From: Rhodamnia argentea
Lineage: Eukaryota > Streptophyta > Magnoliopsida > Myrtales > Myrtaceae
Direction: 5' to 3'
DNA: 64,000 nucleotides
Assembly: GCF_020921035.1 (NCBI RefSeq)
Contig: NC_063157.1
Coordinates: forward strand, 21,717,015 to 21,781,014
Shown piece by piece: positions 1 to 12,337 of this stretch (position 1 is its first letter; every line of letters starts with the position of its first letter). Under the pieces are notes generated by a model. That model did no database searches. It was not told where the DNA came from and saw nothing but the letters and a program-made list of their open reading frames with translations. The position numbers were made by a program, and so were the translations under genes.

Positions 1-1447
1 AGTATGCCGTGCGCTCAATACAATTGAACTGCAGCTCAATCCTGGACCTTTTTTCTCTCTTGACAAGTTCAAATTTTGTTCTGTGGACAGCTCCATTCTG
101 AACAAGCTATAATAAGAGGAAAAATGAATTGCAGTTTATGCTGCAACCTGCCTTTCAAAGTTCAATAATCTATAAAACTTAGGAAGTTTGGCTCTCATAG
201 TTGATCAAACTTGTTCTTTGTTAATTTCAGTCTCCGTGCTTGATTAGACTTCTTGGCTTCTTGTCGAGAATGCTCTTGTGGAGGTGACAAAGTTCTGTGG
301 ATCTCTCAAGTCTCATATACTTTTGCAAGACATACAACAGTAGATGAGGACTCATGCCCATGGAGAGATATTTGTTATGAATCTTTCGATCTACCTTTTT
401 CTCTCCCGCAAAATTTTGAGAACAGAAAATATGTCAAGAATTATGAAAGAATCCTAAATGACTCCACATGTAAATATTTTTATATATCAGATAAAGTCAA
501 ATTTCCATTGGCACAAGGAAAAGGTAAAATAAGAAGTAACTCATAAGAGTTATTCTAACCATACCAAGTTTTAACTCTTATGAGTTAACTCACTTTGTGG
601 TCCCTCATAGTTGCGCAACATCAGCAGCTTCTTGGGAGTTGCTCGTAGGATTTTATTGTTCAGGTCCTTCATTTGTTTTGTCAACTTTTTCATGCAAGCC
701 ATCAGCACTTGCTCTCTGATCTAACATTTTGGAATCTGGTGATGGTAATGCCCATCCTATTTCATCTTGGTTTTCTCTAATTTATGTGATTTCAGGCTTT
801 CAGGTCTTGCGAGAGATCTTTAATGTCTCGTATGGTGGTAGGGAACTCTTATTCACCGTTGTCCGATCCCAAAAGAACATGGATATTTGTAAGAGGATAA
901 ATTGAAAAAGTTATGCACTGAAAAAGTCTATTCTGCCCAAGCCATTGAATCTAAAAGAAAGGCCACTTGCGTGCATGCGTGCAGAAGCTAAGGTTGGGAG
1001 GGAGGGATAAATGAAAAATGAGGCCTGGATATTTAAGCCGTTTGACCTGCATGTGACGACTGTTTGCTCTCTTCTTCGCTCATGCAATTGTTGGTTGAGT
1101 TGGTCATCACTTGATGGTCGTGGGCTTAATAACAAAGTATTGTTGACTACTTTTCTTTCCTATGAACGTACTAATGATTTATTTTGATATGAGGCCTAAA
1201 ACTGATGCAGAAAGTGGGAATTGCACCAAGTGATATCGATGCTTTGCTAGAATCTTTGTAAACCTTAATAAAAAATCAGAATTTATTTGTTTATGATGTT
1301 ATAACTTTATTTGAGCTAGTGCTAATTGTTACACATCCACTCCTCTGGATGTAACCTTGTTACTCAAATAATCAAGCTATTGGATAATGAATGACTATGT
1401 CTTTATTCCCTCATGTTACTTAGAGAACCTCATTTCCATTTTCATAG
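1..1447. other. Region upstream of the SAM50-like exons, no gene confirmed
   Basis: This stretch holds short open stretches that I do not recognise, for example 253-546 on the plus strand. A possible last exon lies at about 1209-1260, behind a CAG acceptor, reading KVGIAPSDIDALLESL and then TAA. None of it could be matched to the missing N-terminal SAM50 exons. If the SAM50 gene is intact, its preceding intron must span all of this region. Confidence 0.3.
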
Positions 1448-2546
1448 GAGCTCGATCTTCGTTATGCTTTGCCTCTTGGATTTTATCATGCTGCTATCAA
1501 TGTTGGAGTCTCTGGTGGAGTTATCTTTCCCTGGGGATGTGGATTTCTGCAAAAGCCTTCACCGTTGCCAGAAAGATTCTTCATGGGTGGCAATACCTCT
1601 CCGTTTTACTCTTTAGGAGGACCTACTTCACTGTTAGGGTTTCGGACAAGGGGAATGGGCCCCACTGAACCTAGGCGGCAAAGTGGCAATGATGATCCTG
1701 AGAGGGATTATGTTGGTGGTGATCTTGCAGTTACCACTTTTGCTGACCTTTCTTTTGATCTTCCATTCAGTTGGTGCCAAAAAAGTGGAATCTATGGACA
1801 TGTGTTTGCATGCGCTGGAAACCTGGCCAAGTTGACACAGAACGAGTTTCGGAACTTTTCGTTTCCTAGTTTCCTAAAATCCTGCAGAAGCTCTGTTGGA
1901 GTCGGAATTGTTGTGCCCACGAGTATCGTGCGAGTGGAGGTCTGTCTGTTCTTTTACCAATGCTTTCAGATTAATAAATAGAGAATCATGCTACTCTTTA
2001 TTGGTGATGTTGGATTACGCATGATTGTCCTCTGGACACTGGACAGTGCTTAATAGCAAATCCAGAAATGAAAATGATAGACCAATGTTTTTATCAATAT
2101 GCTTCCGCGTTTTGTTGGTTATTTGAAAATATCAACTTCTGTTGTATTCGATCTATCTAGCAGATCTAATTTTGTGGTCAATTCCATGCTCTGTCAAAAT
2201 GAGGAGTAACAGTAACAAACTCCCAGATCATTATTCCTAATGAATCTTAGGAAGAAAGCATTTAATACATATCAGTCTTATTCATCCAACAGCTGAGATG
2301 CTTTGCTAGCAATGTTTCCGAAGCATCCGATAAAAATCCTGTAATGAGGGTGATTTGGCAAATACGGCGTTAGCTCACATCTCAAATTCTCAGTTGCACA
2401 AGCTAATCATTCTAGTTTAGAGTTTGCTCACTGTTTTTTTCCCTTTTTCTTTCTTCCTTTTTCAGGTTAACTACTGTTATGTGTTGAAGCAATACGACTT
2501 TGATCGAGGGAAGACTGGGCTACGAGTTAGCTTTTCTTCTACATGA
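1448..2546 (+). CDS. SAM50/Tob55-like outer-membrane assembly protein, C-terminal two exons only
   Basis: I read join(1448..1939, 2466..2546): 164 + 26 codons, both junctions in phase 0, acceptors CATAG and TTCAG, donor GAG|GTCTGT. The protein has the family's C-terminal beta-barrel (Omp85/bacterial surface antigen) features. These are ELDLRYALPLGFYHAAIN at the start, GGNTSPFYSLGGP and GFRTRGMGP in the middle, GGDLAVTTFADLSFDLP, then VFACAGNLAKLT, and the terminal strand VNYCYVLKQYDFDRGKTG ending in SFSST. SAM50 inserts beta-barrel proteins into the mitochondrial outer membrane and is usually about 500 residues. Only about 190 are here. The POTRA domain and earlier strands are absent from the 1.4 kb upstream, so either a long intron reaches beyond the window edge or this is a broken 3' fragment. 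No stop or frameshift is visible inside the two exons. Confidence 0.82.
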
Positions 2547-5500
2547 TAATTTGGACTTCTTTCCTGATGTATGATTGATGACATAGCAGAGGAGAAGCAC
2601 AACGCGTTTTTCAGGTATTTGAACAATTTGATCATCTGAAAATGGTGCTGCTTTGTACGCACTGCAGTTTTTGGCATTGTTCACCATTTTTGTAGTTTCA
2701 AAACGAAATTGAGAAATTGGACCAGCAGTATTCGTGACCTCTGAATGGAGGAAAAAATAAGTCTGATACTTCTTGTGCTTTACTGGATGTTGCTCATGTT
2801 GAGTGGAATTCAAGTATTACTGAACTTTCTTCACAATGTTTCTAACAGCCATTGAGGATTTTCTTTTGTTTTTTCTTCCCTCTCCTGGGGTTGGGAGATA
2901 GTTCAACTTATTAGAAAATCATATGAATTTGCTGAGAACGTTTATTAACTCCCTTGTCAGCGCCGGATGGAAAGTAGATAATGGGGCTAATATTAGATTA
3001 GCGCTTGAAATATTATTCTTACTCATACTATTTAAAGGAAATATCCATATTCCTAGTGGGGTGATAAACAGTGGCCATCTCACAGAGAAATCCTATATAT
3101 GCATATTGAGTCATTGACTGGTAACTGTTCCGTCTTGGGGGCCATAGGAATATGCTTTAGGCAAACTATACTTTTGGTCATCTTTGGATTAGAATGTTGT
3201 TATTGACTCTTCAATCGAGTATCTTTGTAGTATGATATACTTGCACATGTTTAGCTGTGAGTGATATTATTTAGATGGTGTCCCTTTTATTAACTACCTG
3301 AATTTTCAAAGCCCTTTTGGTACGATTTCGATTCGATTGATCGGATCACAACTTGATGCGGTTTTTTTGGTTACCTGTGCTTCATTAATGCTTTTGCTGC
3401 AAATGCTTGTGGTTGCTTGGGAAGTGGCAATAATACTTTCGAAGAACCGTCGTCTTGGTTTTTTCCTTCAGATCGAATGATTCCGACTGCACAAGTAACA
3501 CCAATAATGTGTTGATGTGAAAATTGAGATACAAAGAAGGTATATCCAAGGGAAAGTGTTGTTTATTCTGTGGTGTGAAGCTTTGCTTAAACGTTTGAAA
3601 GTGCCCAAGTGATGGAAGGGAGAAGAAAGATCAAGAAACATGCATGATGATGATGATGTATTGGATGTATGTGCCGTGGATGGCATGTAACATGGGCGGG
3701 CATGTAATGCATGGCATAGTAAGATAATGATGGTTAGGTGAAGGGAGATAGGGACAGACATCCTCATTCTCAAGGGATTCGGATCCGCATTAATAGGTTT
3801 CACGTAATTTCATGCAACATTAACAAACACTTTTCATGACACACTGAGATATTATAAAAAACCCCGAAAAAAGAAAAGAAAAGAAAAGAAATACACGCAC
3901 AGCAAGAGAAGACAACAAAGAGGCTCTGGTAGGAGTTGACTTTACAGACTGGTTCCTTGATGTGAATCTCTCTCCCTCAGTCCCCCATCTCTCTTTTTCA
4001 ATTGGATTCACAGGCTTGATTGCCAAAAAAACCAGTCCATTTACTCAGAAAGTTGCTTCCTCTGTCGAAGTGCTGTTGCTCTGTCTCTCTTTGGCATCTG
4101 AAAAAACAATTTTGGCTGATCATCGAAAGGGGGTCCGTCGGTTTAGATCTTAAACCTGGCGGGTCGAAGGATTGGGCCTCGGGCCGTTCTTGGTATCGTG
4201 ATTTAGCCGGGCTGTGCTTCAATTGCACGTCTTGGAAGCGCGACGTTTCCCATTCGGAAATTCGCGCTCCGATTTCTTCGAAGATGACGTTTACTTGAAC
4301 GCCAGGTCCATCTCTCAGGATGCCCGTGAGGGGGGCAGGTTGTTGCCCTCTCTTTTGACATTTCACCTGTAATAGAACAGTTGGCACATGAATTCGTGAA
4401 ACGCTGCGACATCAACACACGTTCAAGGAATTTTCAACGCATGACCGCCACCAATTTCTCTTTCTTTCTTTCTCGAGGTTGGGGATGAAATGCCACCTCG
4501 AAAGCTATTTTGCACGGGTCAATTTTTGATCATGTGCATAAAGTTACGATTCGATTCGATTGGTCACAATCATCTCGAAGCCGAGTTCTCTTCCTCTCCC
4601 CCTTTTCGAAGCGTGAACGGTCGAGCTGGGACGAGGTTTTGTATGCGATCGTGAGGATATGTTCATCGTGACATTTTGGCACGAAAGGAGTGAATTATTC
4701 ATGTGTGACCACCATATCTAACAAATGGACTCTATGGTCCGAGAAATGCATAGAAAATGCTTTGTTCACGAACTTCTGAGGATTTATCGCGGATGGTACG
4801 AACAAATGGATGCGAAATGGGGGAAACTATCAAAAGAAAGTCCTAAATCTATTATACAACGGTCGATTCAATTTCAAATCTTTCAATTTGATCAATTTAG
4901 TTTTAAACCTTCTGACGATTTGCCAATGTGCTTTTCAATGGATATGCAGTTTTTTTCCTTTGTTCTTTTCTTTTCCTACTATGAGCTGGTGAGAGTTGAA
5001 AAAGAAAAAAGAAAGAAAGGAAAGACAACATGTAAGATACAAAAAAATTCACAAAATTCATAAAAATTGCTCACATCAATGTTGACCGTGACACGTAGGA
5101 CGGCCATCATCTGCATCGGCAATACTCAATCAAAATTGGTTGGAATGATTGCATTGACAAGTTATTAAATCGGCCAAATCGAAAGATTTAGGACTGCATT
5201 CGTCGTCGTACAATAGGTTTTAGGCTATTTTTTGATATTTATCCCATATGAAATCTGTGTGACGAAAAAACATTTGCTCTCAACTTGGATAGGAACTATC
5301 TAGGTTTAATTCCTCCAAATGTGATTGCCTATCGTGAATTCCAAATCGCGGAGGCCCTAGTGAATCGAGCCTGCGAAAGGTGGAAAAAGAAGAAGAAAAG
5401 ATGGAAATGTAAAAAATGTCTTTTAAAAAAAGAAAAATCAGAAAAGCTTTTGAAAAAAAAATTGAAAAATTGTTCATTTCAACCCTTGCCTATCAAAAAA

Positions 5501-5902
5501 TAAAAGTAAAAAAAGGGGGCTTGCCTATGTAATTGGACATGAGGAAGGGTTAGTTTAGCTAGAGCCAAATTAGCTTTTTAAGACAAGGAAGTCAAACAAT
5601 CAAATCGGTTGATTTCTGGCCATACATAAATATGCAAAGACTTACCTAGCCCTGCATTTATTATGTCTCAGATTCATCCCCTATACTGACCCCAATCGTC
5701 TGCTGTCCTAACGTGGGTTCCACAAGATGAGAACAATTGCTATGCCTGTGTCAAATTCCGAAGCCGAATCGAAGACTAATTTGCACAAAAAGCCGTGGTT
5801 TTTGCGCAATGGGCCGTGTATCCGGAAGAAAATTCCCAAATGAGTTTTTGTTTTCCCCGACATGCGCAACTATTTCAACATTCCTCAGCTGTATATATTC
5901 CG
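2547..5902. other. Intergenic DNA, no supported gene
   Basis: This stretch is AT-rich with poly-A/T runs and short random reading frames. A minus-strand frame at 3468-3803 has a hydrophobic start but no recognisable family. Nothing else could be supported. Confidence 0.5.
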
Positions 5903-6240
5903 AGAGAAAATGACATAAATGGTCCATAAATTTTAATCTAATATACAATATAGTCTCTTAATTTTTAATTTGACCGATATGATATCCGAACTTTAGCCCA
6001 ATGTGTAATGTGATCTCCGAACTTTAAAACATGTTTAATTTAGTCCCCGAACTATAGGAATATGTCCAATGTTGTCCTTCCAATGCTATAAAAATTCATG
6101 GATTATATTGGTCAAATTAAAATTTCGGGGATCGTATTGTATATTAGGTTAAAGTTTAGAGACCATATTGATCAAACAAAAAGTTTAGGGATCACATTAC
6201 ATACCGAGTCAAAGTTCAAAGACTATTTGTGTTATTATTC
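5903..6240. repeat. Palindromic foldback element (about 340 bp)
   Basis: The left arm (from about 5903) is a chain of motifs of the type 'taatctaatatacaatatagtct' and 'tagtccccgaac'. The right arm (to about 6240) reads as their reverse complement ('attgtatattaggttaaag', 'gggatcacattac'). The arms diverge by roughly one base in five, so this is an old copy. It belongs to the class of long-TIR foldback MITE-like repeats seen repeatedly in this window. Confidence 0.7.
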
Positions 6241-7207
6241 CGTCTCCCAAAGTGAACGGGAAAGACTTTGGGTTCTGATAGCCGTATCGACAATTTGACA
6301 TGTCTTTTACTTATTTTCTTAGTTAAGAGAACCATTATGTCGGTGACCCCGTTATTATTAGACATGGCGTGAATAGAGAGCAGTATTTTGAAAGTTCCTC
6401 GATTGATGATTTTGAGTGGCTTGTTTGGTACGTCGGAATGGAAAGGAATGAAACCACCTTTCCCGACTTTCCATTCTAACTTCTAGTAGTTGGTACACTC
6501 TTTGAAAATGGAACGAGCATCCCCACAGGAAATAAAGATTCTTTCCCACGAGGAAGGAAATGCATGTTCCCAGCTACATTGTTTTTTTTTTTTTTTTTTC
6601 GGCATAATAATTTTATTTAAACTTTTGGATTGGACTCCTTACATGATATCAGAGTTAGGTTCTAACCCAGTGTGTCCACCCATTAGTCATATCAAATGTC
6701 ACATGCCATTCCTGGTCCGGCTTGTACGTGCGTGAGGATGTAAAATACCCCATGTCATGGTCTCTCTTTACCAACCAGTTTTTAAGGCTTTGGGTTGGAT
6801 TTTCTATCAATATTAGAATAACGAGGAAATGTAATTTTTGTACTTTTCTGTGTGTATTTCGATGAAGCCTACGTGATAGACTTTATTCAATGACTATCTG
6901 AGGTGAATATCAATCAAGAATATGCACAATTGAAAGAAACATGTGCACCATTGCGAGAGATATGACGAATCAATGGAAACATTCTAAGTATTTCTAACAA
7001 TTCTCAAGTACGTTCTTAAGTATTTTCCTCCTCTCATGTTTTGTCTTTTTTTTTCCTTTTCGCTGGCGGGTTGGCACAGTATTCGGGTTAATCTATTAGG
7101 ATCCGAAATGACCAGTTTCATTCTATTGCTCTTTCCCATTTTATCCATTTCTCCATTTCATTTACATATCATTTCGTTTTCATCACAACGAACATGGAGT
7201 TTAATAC
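6241..7207. other. Intergenic repeat debris
   Basis: At about 6640-6680 there is a primer-binding-site-like string (TGATATCAGAG) of the kind that follows a retrotransposon 5' LTR, but no LTR pair was found. The segments near 6418-6480 and 7090-7200 look weakly like inverted ends of a decayed element. No gene is supported. Confidence 0.35.
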
Positions 7208-7208
7208 T

Positions 7209-7882
7209 TTAAGAGTGCTTTTGGTGACACTTCAATTCTTGGAAACAATTTATGTTCAGAAATAATTCTTTCGATTTCTATTCCTTGCACGGGTTTCTGA
7301 GCAAAAAAAAATGTGTTTGGTGACTACACAAAATTTCTATCCTCGGAATAAAAAAAAGAATATAAATGCATTTGGTTCGACCCCAAAAGTTTTCATCCTC
7401 AATTTTTTGTTTAATTATATGGATGTCAGTGGAGACTTAATAATTTATGTTTAATTTGGATGAAATTGGACTTTTATAAGAACTTAACTGATCAAGATAT
7501 TCTTAGATGGCTTTAAAAAATCCATCGCAATAGTTACCAAGGGTGTCAAAAATACCGTAATCGTCTCTACCCAACCCAAATTTTTTAGCATTTTTTGGTT
7601 TGGGTCGGGCCAAGTAATGAGTAAATGATTTCCAGTAGTTTGACGATTCAGGTCGAGTTTTGGCCTTTTTTTGTTTTTTTCACTTCTTCTTTTTCTTCCA
7701 TTCTCATATGCGTTCCCAACAATTATGAAAAAGCACTATAATTAATCAAAAGATAATATATGAGAATTCAATTACAAATTGATAATATATAACTCCGCCC
7801 TCCTCGTCCGCTCCCACCACACCCGCCTTCGATAAAAAAAGAGAGAGGACATAATAAAAAAATAATAACATAATTGATATAT

Positions 7883-7916
<34 letters not shown>

Positions 7917-8419
7917 ACAAAGCATTCGAATACAAATTTAAATGTTCTTCCATTGTTGTCAATTCTTTTATGTTGCATAAAACAATTTTTTGATGCATAT
8001 TATGTAACATGCTGGAAGAAAAATCTTAACATATAAATTACAAAGAAATCAAATCGACTATTTTGATTTTATCTTGACATTATTTTGATGATAAATATAC
8101 TAAGGAAGCCAAAAGTATAAATGGTCTTGCAAATAAATAAATAAATAAACCCGACCCGAAACCAGCCCTACCCCACTCGACGATTTAGGCATGTGCGAGT
8201 CGGGCTATACAGAACTTGGTTTTATTTTTGTTCTCGGGAACAAAAAGCTAGATTTTTTTTTACTTCTTGTTTCTGTTCCAAATTTATTCCCTGGCACTAA
8301 GCAATTCTAGGGAATAGAAAAGTTGATTGATTTACACAAATAGATTTATGTTCTTTTTCTGTTATGAGAAATAAAAGAACAAGAAAAAAAAAAGTATGAA
8401 TGTTACCAAACATGTCTTA
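7209..8419. mobile_element. Inverted-repeat DNA element, probably hAT-like and non-autonomous
   Basis: The left end reads TTAAGAGTGCTTTTGGTGACA and the right end, reverse complemented, reads TTAAGACATGTTTGGTAACAT. Inside each end are matching arms rich in 'ttctattccttg' and 'gggaatagaa' type strings. The interior contains an (AT)n microsatellite at about 7885-7914 and a possible nested repeat starting 'gggtgtcaaaaa' near 7548. No transposase frame is visible. I could not establish a clean target duplication, so the superfamily is a guess from the terminal motif. Confidence 0.5.
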
Positions 8420-8433
8420 ATGGATAGATAAAA

Positions 8434-8872
8434 GGGAAAAAGCCACCAAAAACCCCAAACTATATCCATTGTTACACATTTACACTAATTTTTTTTTTGT
8501 GTTACAAAAAACCCCAAACTTTTATCCATGTGACACATTTACCCCAAACTTATACGAGCATGACACATTTACCCCTAACTTTTATTTGTGACGCTAAAAA
8601 TCCTAAATTTATATCCGCGTGACACGTTTACCTCAAAATTTAGAGCAAATATGTCATAAGCCTATAAGTTTGGGATTTTTTGTGTCACAAAGAGATAATT
8701 TGGGGTAAATATGTCACATTGATATAAGTTTGAAATTTTTTGTGTCATAAAAAAATATTTAGGGTAAATATGTCACACGAGTACAAGTTTAGAGTTTTTG
8801 ATATCACAAGAAAAAGTTTATGATAAATATATTATAATGAGCATAATTTAGAGTTTTTTATGGTATTTTCCC
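8434..8872. repeat. Palindromic foldback element (about 440 bp)
   Basis: The ends are GGGAAAAAGCCACCAAAAAC and, on the other strand, GGGAAAATACCATAAAAAAC. Each arm repeats a 40-60 bp unit of the type 'caaacttttatccatgtgacacatttacccc', which reappears inverted in the other arm as 'ggggtaaatatgtcacat'. A transcript through it would fold into a long imperfect hairpin. No coding content. Confidence 0.75.
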
Positions 8873-11800
8873 TACATAGAATCACTATTGACTAGGAGCT
8901 TGCAGTCAGCCAAAGACGCCTGTCTCAGTGCCCTGATCAGAGAGAGCAACGCGTTGAACGGAGATCCCCCATCTTCCGATAATCCCATTGGTCGTGTCTC
9001 TGATCTGACACCTCGTTTTTCAAGGTCAAACGGATTCAAACGACAGAAAAAAATGGTTTCCACGTTCCTTAAATTCGAGCTCTGACGATGATGATGCATT
9101 GACTAAGTGCGGAGGATGTCTGGTCTGTAATGTCATTGAACAATTGATTGCGGATCACAGCTCTCAGAGACTAACAGGCTCTTCCATGCGATCCAACCAG
9201 GACGAAATCTCCAACTTCCGAACTCCCCTCCCTCCGATAGAAGAAACCCTCGCATTTTCCATGAGACATATGCTCAGTTTCTCCCTTTGTTTGTGGCCAG
9301 TAACCGACTCTATTGTTCGATATGTATTCGCGGGTCGCGATGGTCGTGACGGGTCGCTCGTCTGATCGAAGTTGGGCTAATTATCAACGGTATTGTATCC
9401 GTGGGCACCATCATCGAGTAATTTGTGAGGAATTATTTTTCGGCATGTCCTAATTGGATTCTCTGGTGAGGTTAATTACATGGGTAAAACTTGATTAAAA
9501 CAGCCGGCTTGGGATTTGCTTTCTTGGACAATGAGCTCAACGATAAAGACACTGGTCTGTCGGTACTACTTATTTCATGTCTTGAAAATTCTCGACGGTC
9601 GTAATTACGTCAAAAAGTCGCTCGCGGGGTTTGTTCGTGAACCGTTAGTTAAAAAAAACTAGCTCGAGCGTACGACTTACATAGCTTGATCCCAAAGATT
9701 CAAAGTGAAATAGACATGTAACTAACTATTCTAAGCTAGATAATCAACCCACCATAAGCTCCCGACTGAAATATATTTGCTGCTACGCACGAAATCGACC
9801 CCGTGTGTGTGTGTGTGTTTTTTTTTAAGTGTGGCTAGTTAACCCCTTTGGACTTTATTGCCATTGATTCGAGCTTTGGTTTTCCTCGGACATCACATCA
9901 AGCGACTCTGCTAACAACTCCGTTCGAAGACCACCCAATTCCATCATCCACACTACGATTATCGTATAATTTTATATTATAGATGTGGTGGAGATGAATT
10001 TTGCACGAGAAGGTTGGACGGGAGAGATTCCAATTAACTACCGCTGCCACCAAATTTGAGATATGTTTTTGAAATGTTGCTGGATGCCACTAGAGATGGA
10101 GAATGTAATTTGGGAAATGAGGACGAGACTTGAACCTAAATATGGTCCCTCAAGAAGAAGAAGAAGAAAACGCAATAAATTGCGGAGGCGAATTTGTGTA
10201 CCAACCAATTTGAATGATGAATTGCTTGGCCTTTGGCTCTCACTCATTTGAATACTCGATTTGATTTTGCCAAGTTTTACTTTCAATGAGCAGGTTTTTG
10301 TACATTAAACACCTTAATAGCTCTAGATTTTTGAATGGCCACACGATTTACACGATGGTTAAGGGTCCGTTCGCTTGTTGGAGATTGAACGAATTGGAAA
10401 GCATTTGCCTAAAAAATGATCGGTTGGGTATCGCCTTCAAAAAAACGAGTGAACGAAACATATTGTCAATGTCCGTGAAAATGTTTAGACGTAAATTGGT
10501 GTCAATAATGATAATATTTCATTAACTAATTATTTCAAGCGATACAATCGATTAATTTTTTAGGAAAATGTTTGGAAATCATTCATATGTCGCAAAAGTT
10601 CGGATTTGAGCCTAAGTATCCCATCATTTTTCACTAAAGTGCCCGATGCCTGCAATTTGGGTGCGGCCCACATTTGAAATTTCGCAAAATATACAAACCT
10701 TGGAAAGCTCACCATTCTTTCCTTTCTGGCGAAACATGAGAGAACGGTTACCGGATACTCTTAGAGTGTCGCGTGCCGATACTCCTGAACTTGTTGAGAG
10801 GTTAATCGATTAAACGGGCGACTGCTGAATTACAATTAATCCACAAGTTTTCACGCGCGAAACTTAAAAACGTAGTGATTAAAAAGAGAGAAAAAAAAAT
10901 TGAGGATAATTGCCGAGAGTTCTAAGCTATAGGGCTGCAAGTAATGAAGAAATATCTTCCTCGCACAGACGACAAATGCGTGATTCTCGACGAGAATGCG
11001 GGCCAAGGCGTAGAACCATGCAAAGATGAAAATGGGGTCATTATTGTTTAGGGGACAACCGGTTTAAGAAAAAAAAAGTGGGATTATTTTTAACGAAACT
11101 AATCTAAGTGAATAATGTTCAATCGAAAGGTAATTTATAAAGGATGCTAATGCAACTTTTAGAATAGTGGGTATTATTCTCCGATCGAAAAGAAAAGAAA
11201 AATTGGTGGATATTGCTCTGAAATAATAATAAAAATGACAAAATGAAGAAGAACTTCCAAAAAAGTAGGAAAGCGAATATCTAGTATAAACTTTCTATTA
11301 ATTTTTGGATTTTGAGATCGAACAGCACATGTAAGCGTGGAGAAAGGTTCATTAATCTCCGCTTCTTTTAATTGCAGAAAAGTAAGAAATATAAGTACAC
11401 GTTGAATTTCAGTTGGTATCTGTCATGTGTGTGTATATATGTATATAAATATTGATATATATTAGACATGCAATGCTTAATTTTTCTTTCCAATTTTAGT
11501 TCAAAAAGCAATATTGATGCAAAATACAAAACTAACTACAAAAATCTCGACATGTATGCACTGAAATTCTGTGAGGGTTCTCTTTCTTTGCCCTTGATGC
11601 GATTACGAAATATATATGAAAAAACATGAATTAGTTAAAAGCTTTTCTTCTAGTTACGGATTAATCGGGACTAATCAGAAATATTTAACACGGGAAAAAT
11701 AGTTCTACCAGCTTTTTTCATGATTGATCCAAGGAAACCAAAATAAAAAATCAAGAGTTTAGTACCTGAACTCTAAAACACGAGTCGATTTTAATACGAC

Positions 11801-12060
11801 AAAAATGGCTACACAAACCTATAGATGCATCTTATACGTTAGTAAAGAGTAGTTTATTGAATGGAGTCTTTAATAGGAAAATAGAGAAAATGAAGATTTT
11901 AACAGGAAAATAGAGAAACTAAAGTTAGTCTCCTTTTCTCGTGCATGTGTCTCCGCCAGTCATCATGCATGGACTCATTCATTCATGAATGCAATCCACA
12001 TCTTGCGCCATGCATGCAAATTCGGACAAGCAAAATGCTATTAAATTAAACAAATCAGAA
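8873..12060. other. Intergenic DNA upstream of the GARP gene
   Basis: Short reading frames at 8888-9085 and 9099-9365 match no family I recognise. A short (GT)n tract lies near 9804. The rest is AT-rich DNA with no long frame, RNA gene or clear repeat boundary. Confidence 0.5.
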
Positions 12061-12065
12061 AGACC

Positions 12066-12066
<1 letters not shown>

Positions 12067-12120
<54 letters not shown>

Positions 12121-12190
12121 GTTTATTCTTCCACATGTCAAAGACTAGGGTTCATTTGTCATGTATTTTCCCTACCATTTCTGCAAATTC

Positions 12191-12228
<38 letters not shown>
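12067..12228. repeat. Complementary (AG)n and (CT)n microsatellites before the GARP gene
   Basis: An (AG)26 tract at 12067-12118 is followed about 75 bp later by a (CT)17 tract at 12194-12228. The two are complementary. They lie 110-270 bp upstream of the GARP start codon, so they are in its 5' UTR or core promoter. Confidence 0.9.
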
Positions 12229-12231
<3 letters not shown>

Positions 12232-12337
12232 CTAAGAAAGGACTACTTGCCTGAGGTAAGAGAGAATGAACAAGACCCCAAGAGTCCTCTCTTGAACACA
12301 AACCCAAAAAGCCCCTTCAAAAAGAGAGATTGAAAAG

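Noticed and set aside
3468..3803. 111-codon minus-strand frame with a hydrophobic N-terminal stretch
   Set aside because: It could be read as a secreted small peptide, but there is no conserved peptide motif, no processing signal and no neighbouring support.
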